Part shown: positions 59,312 through 64,000 of the stretch, in pieces
Position numbering within the stretch: position 1 is the first letter of the stretch
Layout: each line of letters starts with the position of its first letter
Assembly: GCF_018390605.1 (NCBI RefSeq)
Contig: NZ_JAHBGD010000019.1
Coordinates: 197,031-261,030 of the forward strand
Source: Ancylobacter defluvii
GTDB taxonomy: Bacteria > Pseudomonadota > Alphaproteobacteria > Rhizobiales > Xanthobacteraceae
Reading direction: 5' to 3'
Length of the DNA stretch: 64,000 bases
Program-made: the position numbers and the translations under genes
Notes under the pieces: generated by a model
What the model saw: only the letters and a program-made list of their open reading frames with translations
Databases searched by the model: none
What the model was told of the DNA's origin: nothing

Positions 59312-60190
59312 ATGAAGGGCATCATCCTGGCCGGAGGCTCCGGCACGCGGCTGCATCCGATGACGCGGGTCGTCAGCAAGCAGCTGATGCCGGTCTACGA
59401 CAAGCCGATGATCTATTATCCGCTGTCGACGCTGCTGCTGGCGGGCTGCCGCGACATCCTCGTCATCTCGACCCCCACCGACACGCCCCTGTTCCAGCGC
59501 CTGCTCGGCGACGGCTCGCAATGGGGCATCGAGATCAGCTACGCCGTGCAGCCCTCGCCGGACGGCCTTGCGCAAGCCTATGTGATCGGTGCCGACTTCA
59601 TCGATGGGCAGCCTTCATGGCTGATCCTCGGCGACAACATCTTCTACGGCCACGCCCTGCCGCGGCTGCTGACATCGGCTTCCGAGTTTACCCACGGCGC
59701 CACCGTGTTCGCCTATCACGTGGTCGATCCCGAACGCTACGGCGTGGTGGAATTCGACAAAAGCTTCAACGCCCTCTCCATCGAGGAGAAGCCGGAGGTG
59801 CCGAAGTCGAACTGGGCGGTGACCGGGCTGTATTATTACGACGCCTCGGTGGTGGAGATCGCCGCCGGCCTCACGCCCTCGGCACGCGGAGAGCTGGAGA
59901 TCACCGATGTGAACCGCGCCTATCTCGCGCGCGGCGACCTGCGCGTCTCGAAGATGGGGCGCGGCTATGCCTGGCTCGACACCGGCACGCCGGACAGCCT
60001 GCTCGAAGCCGGTGAATTCGTGCGCACGCTGGAAAAGCGGCAGGGCTTCAAGATCGCCTCGCCGGAGGAAATCGCCTTCCGCCGCGGCCTGATCGACGTG
60101 CGCCAGCTGGAGGATCTCGCGGTCAAGCTCGGCAAGAGTTCCTATGGAGGCTATCTGCGCCGGGTGCTGCAGGAGGCCGCGCGCGGCTGA
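59312..60190 (+). CDS. rfbA: Glucose-1-phosphate thymidylyltransferase
   Basis: The 292-residue nucleotidyltransferase has [42 protein letters not shown] with the metal-binding Asp, GVVEFD, SIEEKPE and [13 protein letters not shown], the full RmlA/RfbA signature set. It makes dTDP-glucose from Glc-1-P and dTTP, the first step towards dTDP-rhamnose. No dTDP-glucose 4,6-dehydratase gene (rfbB) is present in the window although rfbC, rfbD and rfbA are clustered. Confidence 0.95.
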   Translation: MKGIILAGGSGTRLHPMTRVVSKQLMPVYDKPMIYYPLSTLLLAGCRDILVISTPTDTPLFQRLLGDGSQWGIEISYAVQPSPDGLAQAYVIGADFIDGQPSWLILGDNIFYGHALPRLLTSASEFTHGATVFAYHVVDPERYGVVEFDKSFNALSIEEKPEVPKSNWAVTGLYYYDASVVEIAAGLTPSARGELEITDVNRAYLARGDLRVSKMGRGYAWLDTGTPDSLLEAGEFVRTLEKRQGFKIASPEEIAFRRGLIDVRQLEDLAVKLGKSSYGGYLRRVLQEAARG

Positions 60191-60218
60191 GGCGCCGCCG
60201 GCAACGTCATCGCCAGCC

Positions 60219-61241
60219 CTACTCGACGGTCGCCTCGGTGTAATAGGTGCGGAACCAGCTCACGAAGGCGGAAATGCCCTCGTCGAGCGGCGTCGATGGT
60301 CGATAGCCGGTAATCGCCTGCAGGAGGCGATGATCGGCAAAGGTCTCGGTCACGTCGCCGGGCTGCATCGGCAGGAACAGCTTGCGCGCCGGCTTGCCGA
60401 CCGCGCGCTCGACTTCCTCGACAAATTCGAGCAGTTCCACCGGAGCGCCACCGGCAATGTTCACCACCCGCCACGGCGCCACCGTCGACAGCGTATCCAC
60501 GGCATCGGGCACCTGGACCGGCTCGCCCACCACCGGCGGGCGATCCATCAGCCGCATCACCGCCTCGACCAGATCGTCGATATAGGTGAAGTCGCGGCGC
60601 ATCGCACCGCGGCCGTAGATCTCGATCGGCTCGCCGCGCTCGATCGCCCGGACGAACTTGAACAGCGCCATGTCCGGGCGCCCCCACGGACCGTAGCCGG
60701 TGAAGAAGCGGAAGCAGGTGGTGGGCAGGTTCCACAGATGCGCATAGGAATGCGACATCACCTCCATACCCTTCTTGGTGGCGGCATAGAGGCTCAGCGG
60801 CGCGTCGGTGGACGCCACCTCGGGAAACGGCACGTCGAGATTGTCGCCGTAGACCGAGCTGGTCGAAGCAAGCAGGAAATGCACGGGCCGCGTCCGGCGG
60901 GCGATTTCCAGCACGTTGAACGAGCCGATGAGATTGGATTCGACATAGGCGCGCGGCGCCTCGATCGAGTAGCGCACGCCAGCCTGGGCGGCGAGATGCA
61001 CGATGATGTCGGGCGCCGCCAGATCGGCCGCCCGCTCGAGGGCCTTCATGTCCTCAAGCCGGGCGACGATCGGCGTGAAGCGGTTCGACTTCTGCAGGAT
61101 GGCATGACGGGCGTCCTTCAGACGCCTGTCATAGTAGTCGGTCATGGCATCGAAACCGATGACGGTATGACCTTCGTCGATCAGCCGCCGGGCGAGGTGA
61201 AACCCCACGAACCCGGCGGACCCCGTCATCAGTATGCGCAT
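60219..61241 (-). CDS. lpsL: UDP-glucuronate 4-epimerase
   Basis: The 340-residue extended SDR has GSAGFVGFHLARRL at the N-terminus, DYYDRRLKDAR, HLAAQAGVRYS, ASTSSVYGDN with the catalytic Ser, YAATKKGMEVM with the Tyr-x-x-x-Lys, and FTGYGPWGRPDMALFKF, the last being typical of UDP-glucuronate (and not UDP-glucose) 4-epimerases. It would convert UDP-GlcA into UDP-GalA. It lies three bases downstream of the UDP-glucose dehydrogenase gene that makes its substrate. Confidence 0.92.
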   Translation of the reverse strand: MRILMTGSAGFVGFHLARRLIDEGHTVIGFDAMTDYYDRRLKDARHAILQKSNRFTPIVARLEDMKALERAADLAAPDIIVHLAAQAGVRYSIEAPRAYVESNLIGSFNVLEIARRTRPVHFLLASTSSVYGDNLDVPFPEVASTDAPLSLYAATKKGMEVMSHSYAHLWNLPTTCFRFFTGYGPWGRPDMALFKFVRAIERGEPIEIYGRGAMRRDFTYIDDLVEAVMRLMDRPPVVGEPVQVPDAVDTLSTVAPWRVVNIAGGAPVELLEFVEEVERAVGKPARKLFLPMQPGDVTETFADHRLLQAITGYRPSTPLDEGISAFVSWFRTYYTEATVE

Positions 61242-61244
61242 GTA

Positions 61245-62567
61245 TCAGAGGGCTTCCGCGCCCGGCCGGCCAATGGAGCTGTACTGGAAGCCGTGCCGGG
61301 CGATCTCTTCCGGATTGTAGACGTTGCGCAGGTCCACCAGGACCGGCTCGGCGACAATACCCTTGAGCCGGCCGAAATCAAGCGCCCGGAACTGGTCCCA
61401 CTCCGTCACGATGACGATGCTGGACGCGCCCTCGGCGGCCTCATAAGGGTCGGCGCAATAGGTGATGCCGGACGGCATGACCAGCTTGGCCTGCTCGGTG
61501 CCGACCGGATCATAGGCCTTGACCACCGCGCCGGCGTCGAGCAGCGCCTGCACGATGGAGATGGCGGGCGCCTCGCGCATGTCGTCGGTGTTGGGCTTGA
61601 AAGTGAGGCCGAGCACCGCCACCGACTTGCCGCGCAGATTGCCGCCGACCGCCTTCTCGACCTTGCGCGCCATGGACCGCTTGCGCTGGTCGTTGACGGC
61701 GACGGTGGTCTCGATCAGCCGGATCGGGCTGTCATTGTCCTGCGCGATCTTGACGAGGGCGAGCGTATCCTTCGGGAAGCACGAGCCGCCATAGCCGGGA
61801 CCCGCATGCAGGAACTTCGCGCCGATGCGCCCGTCCATGCCGATGCCGCGCGACACCTGCTGCACGTCGGCGCCGACCTTCTCGCAGAGATCCGCGACCT
61901 CGTTGATGAAGGTGATCTTCATCGCGAGGAAGGCGTTGGCGGCGTATTTGATCAGCTCGGCGGTGCGGGTGTCGGTGAACAGCAGCGGCGAGGCGTTGAG
62001 GTAGAGCGGACGGTAGACCTCGGTCATCACCGCGCGGGCGCGCTCGTCGTTGATGCCGACCACGATGCGGTCCGGCTTCTTGAAATCGGTGATGGCGGCG
62101 CCTTCGCGCAGGAACTCCGGGTTCGAGGCGACGGCGACGTCGGCATCGGGATTGGTCTCGCGGATGATGCGCGCCACCTCGTCGGCGGTGCCGACGGGAA
62201 CGGTCGACTTGTCGACCACCACCGCGAAGCCCTTCACCGCCGTCGCGATCTCGCGGGCGACGGCATAGACATATTGCAGATCGGCATGGCCGTCGCCGCG
62301 GCGGGACGGAGTACCAACCGCGATGAAGATGGCCTCGGCACCCTCGATGCCCTCAGGCAGCGACGTGGTGAAGGACAAGCGGTTCTGCTTCACATTGGTG
62401 GAGACGAGATCATCGAGCCCGGGCTCGTAGATCGGAATGATATTCTGCTTCAGCGCCTCGATGCGCTTGGGGTCCTTGTCGATACAGACGACCTGATGCC
62501 CGAAATCGGCAAAACAAGCGCCGGAGACCAATCCAACATAACCCGATCCGACTACTGCAATCTTCAT
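61245..62567 (-). CDS. ugd: UDP-glucose 6-dehydrogenase
   Basis: The 440-residue enzyme has the N-terminal NAD motif GSGYVGLVSGACFADFG, VGTPSRRGDGHADL, STVPVGTAD, NPEFLREG, the hinge ELIKYAANAFLAMKI and the active-site Cys in GYGGSCFPKD, followed by the UDP-binding C-terminal domain starting VAVLGLTFKPNTDDMR. It oxidises UDP-glucose to UDP-glucuronate in two NAD-dependent steps. The ATG at 62567 was chosen because the family N-terminus MKIAVVGSGY begins there. It is co-transcribed with the epimerase downstream. Confidence 0.95.
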   Translation of the reverse strand: MKIAVVGSGYVGLVSGACFADFGHQVVCIDKDPKRIEALKQNIIPIYEPGLDDLVSTNVKQNRLSFTTSLPEGIEGAEAIFIAVGTPSRRGDGHADLQYVYAVAREIATAVKGFAVVVDKSTVPVGTADEVARIIRETNPDADVAVASNPEFLREGAAITDFKKPDRIVVGINDERARAVMTEVYRPLYLNASPLLFTDTRTAELIKYAANAFLAMKITFINEVADLCEKVGADVQQVSRGIGMDGRIGAKFLHAGPGYGGSCFPKDTLALVKIAQDNDSPIRLIETTVAVNDQRKRSMARKVEKAVGGNLRGKSVAVLGLTFKPNTDDMREAPAISIVQALLDAGAVVKAYDPVGTEQAKLVMPSGITYCADPYEAAEGASSIVIVTEWDQFRALDFGRLKGIVAEPVLVDLRNVYNPEEIARHGFQYSSIGRPGAEAL

Positions 62568-62998
62568 AAATCCAGTTCCTGTGGGCTGTTTATGGCAACC
62601 AAATCTCTGCAAATTCCGAACAAATGTTTCGGCCCGGAATACAATGGATCAACCACAAATTCCGCATCCTCGACGTATCTGGAATACCGTAACAGTCCTA
62701 CGCCCGTCAAACACCTCGCACCGGCCTCCCCTACCGACACGGATGGACGGCTGAGCCGCATCGGGATCAGCTATCCCATTAAAATTACAGGACAATGACC
62801 CGCCCTTCCCCATGTGGGAGGCGCAGACCCGCCGGTGGATCGCCGCCTCGATGCATGGGTTGGCGGGCACCGTGGCACCCGGGAGGCACGCGACCAAGCC
62901 AGGCACGCACCTCCGGCCACCCGCCGCCCGAATGACGCCCGCTGAAATTTCGTGCGTTCGGGGTGGAATAGAGGCCCCATCGGCTCCGTATATTGGAC
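62568..62998. promoter_or_regulatory. 431-base divergent intergenic region
   Basis: The half next to ugd (62568-62790) is AT-richer and likely carries its promoter. The half next to the sigma factor gene is GC-rich and contains the ECF-like promoter noted at 62965. A 65-codon minus frame at 62564-62761 has no family signal. No RNA gene was recognised. Confidence 0.4.
62965..62990 (+). promoter_or_regulatory. Possible ECF-sigma promoter
   Basis: GGAAT (62965-62969), 17 bases, CGTA (62987-62990) resembles the GGAAC-N16/17-CGTT pattern used by several ECF sigma factors. The -10 element ends eight bases from the first ATG at 62999, which would give a nearly leaderless message. It may be an autoregulatory promoter of the sigma factor gene. 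Confidence 0.3.
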
Positions 62999-63559
62999 AT
63001 GATGCAGAAAAGTTCGACCTTCGACGTGCTCGGCCAGCTCGCAGCGCTCCGACGCTATGCGCGAGCGCTGACGCGCGACGAGGCGGACGCCGAGGATCTC
63101 GTGCAGGACGCGCTCCTGCGCGCTTATGAGAAGCGCTCCGGCTTCGATCCCGAGCGCGGCGCATCCGTGCAGGGGCTGCGCGGCTGGCTGTTCTCCATCC
63201 TGCACAACGTCTTCGTCGACCGCCGGCGTGCCCGCCGCGCCGAGGTCGAGCGCGAGAGCGATCTCGCCGAGAACGGTCCGATGGCCGGGGAGCCAGCACA
63301 GGAGCACCATGTCCGCCTCGCACAGATCCGCGACGCCTTCATGGTATTGCCCGAGGAGCAGCGTTCGGCGCTGCATCTCGTGGCCATCGAAGGCCTGGGC
63401 TATGCGGAGGCCGCCGCGGCACTGGGCATCCCCCAGGGCACGCTGATGTCCCGCCTGTCCCGCGCCCGCGCCGCCTTGCGCGCGGTCGAGGACGGCACGG
63501 CGGCGGGCGGCCGCCCGCGCTTGAAACTGGTAGGAGGCCCGGATGAATCATCCCGTTGA
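62999..63559 (+). CDS. ECF-type RNA polymerase sigma factor
   Basis: The 186-residue protein has sigma region 2 at about residues 12-85 (ALTRDEADAEDLVQDALLRAYEKR, GWLFSILHNVFVDRRRARRA) and region 4 at about 110-160 (LPEEQRSALHLVAIEGLGYAEAAAALGIPQGTLMSRLSRARAAL split between helix and turn-helix). There is no region 1 or 3, as expected of ECF factors. Two ATGs (62999, 63002) and a TTG (62993) are possible starts. The end overlaps the next gene by 17 bases, the usual tie between an ECF factor and its anti-sigma factor. Confidence 0.92.
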   Translation: MMQKSSTFDVLGQLAALRRYARALTRDEADAEDLVQDALLRAYEKRSGFDPERGASVQGLRGWLFSILHNVFVDRRRARRAEVERESDLAENGPMAGEPAQEHHVRLAQIRDAFMVLPEEQRSALHLVAIEGLGYAEAAAALGIPQGTLMSRLSRARAALRAVEDGTAAGGRPRLKLVGGPDESSR

Positions 63560-64000
63560 CCCCGTCGCCGACGATGATCTCTCCGCCTATGTTGATGACC
63601 AGCTCGATGTCGCCCGGCGCATTGATGTCGAGGCCTATCTCAGCCAGCGGCCGGAAGCGGCCTCACGGGTAATGGCCGATCTGCGCATCCGCGACGAACT
63701 GCGCCTCGCCCTCGCCGATGCCCCCCGCTCGGTGATGAACGCGCCGGCGCGGGTCGCCACCGTCGAGGCGGCGCGGCGGCTGGAGCGGGCGCTCGGCCGG
63801 GTGCGGGTGTGGCGGCAGTTGCGCGCTGCGGCGGCGGTGGCGCTGCTGCTCGGCGCCGGCTGGTTCGCCCATGCCCAGATCGGGCCGTTCGGCGTCAGCG
63901 AGGTGGTAGCCTCCGATCTAGCCCCCGCCTATGTCGATGCGGCGGTGATGGCGCATCGCACCGCGCATCTGCGTGCCGCCATGCCCTCGCAGGCCGGCTC
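63543..64000 (+). CDS. Membrane anti-sigma factor (partial)
   Basis: The frame opens at the ATG 63543 inside the sigma factor gene and is still open at the window end, giving at least 152 residues. The first 45 residues resemble the N-terminal helical anti-sigma domain (DDDLSAYVDDQLDVARRIDVEAYLSQRPEAA in parts), without the His-x3-Cys-x2-Cys zinc motif. A transmembrane segment follows at about residues 99-112 (AVALLLGAGWFAHA), then a periplasmic part. It should hold the sigma factor inactive at the membrane until a signal is received. Confidence 0.82.
   Translation, partial: MNHPVDPVADDDLSAYVDDQLDVARRIDVEAYLSQRPEAASRVMADLRIRDELRLALADAPRSVMNAPARVATVEAARRLERALGRVRVWRQLRAAAAVALLLGAGWFAHAQIGPFGVSEVVASDLAPAYVDAAVMAHRTAHLRAAMPSQAG

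Noticed and set aside
60144-62798. 884-codon plus-strand open frame
   Set aside because: It runs antisense through lpsL and ugd; composition is Arg/His/Gly-rich without any family signal.
1-64000. tRNA, rRNA, riboswitch, insertion sequence, toxin-antitoxin or defence genes
   Set aside because: None could be recognised on either strand.

Overview
The window reads as a chromosomal segment of a high-GC alphaproteobacterium, most likely of the Hyphomicrobiales. The clues are GC-rich codon use throughout, an intergenic palindromic repeat (48938-49044) of a type common in Rhodopseudomonas/Bradyrhizobium/Xanthobacter-like genomes, and vitamin B6 catabolic enzymes closely resembling those of Mesorhizobium loti. 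No rRNA, tRNA, CRISPR array, transposase or phage gene was seen. Taxonomy is an inference from gene content.

Region 1 (1-23 kb) is a cell-surface polysaccharide locus of the ABC-transporter (group 2 capsule, Kps/Ctr) type. It has a KpsM-like permease, an outer-membrane polysaccharide export lipoprotein, and three different KpsE/CtrB-type inner-membrane proteins. It also has five or more glycosyltransferases (one a GT4-GT2 fusion, two paralogues sharing four cysteines at identical positions), two SAM methyltransferases and a sugar epimerase. Three lipid-type enzymes are embedded: a 3-ketodihydrosphingosine-reductase-like SDR, a cytochrome P450 and an LpxL-type acyltransferase. Two further proteins carry a repeated 'GW' domain. 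The KpsT ATPase is not in the window.

Region 2 (23-33 kb) is a catabolic cluster: a HpaB-type flavin monooxygenase, a NicX-type (2,5-dihydroxypyridine 5,6-dioxygenase family) ring-cleavage enzyme, two amidase-signature enzymes, an alpha/beta hydrolase, a carboxymuconolactone-decarboxylase-family protein, an enoyl-CoA hydratase-like protein, a 3-hydroxyisobutyrate-dehydrogenase-like enzyme, a SnoaL-like protein, a half-length flavin-reductase remnant and a GntR/FCD regulator with a clear candidate operator. This looks like opening of an N-heterocyclic ring followed by amide hydrolysis.

Region 3 (33.4-47 kb) is centred on vitamin B6: pyridoxamine-pyruvate aminotransferase and pyridoxine 4-oxidase, separated by a GntR regulator, both converge on pyridoxal. 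A complete BMP-type ABC importer sits beside them and is a candidate B6 importer. Two MocR (PLP-binding GntR/aminotransferase) regulators follow, one divergent from an EamA exporter. The usual later enzymes of M. loti B6 degradation are absent here, which makes the neighbouring ring-cleavage cluster an interesting candidate for an alternative route.

Region 4 (47-56 kb) is one long minus-strand operon: SsuABC/NMT1-type ABC importer, enolase-superfamily enzyme, Gfo/Idh/MocA oxidoreductase, DUF993 aldolase-like protein, sugar isomerase-like TIM barrel and a TetR regulator, with a strong dyad operator upstream.

Region 5 (56-62.6 kb) returns to polysaccharide precursors: phosphomannomutase/phosphoglucomutase, rfbC, rfbD and rfbA (no rfbB), UDP-glucuronate 4-epimerase and UDP-glucose 6-dehydrogenase. 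Region 6 (62.6-64 kb) holds an ECF-type sigma factor overlapping the gene of its probable membrane anti-sigma factor, which runs off the window.
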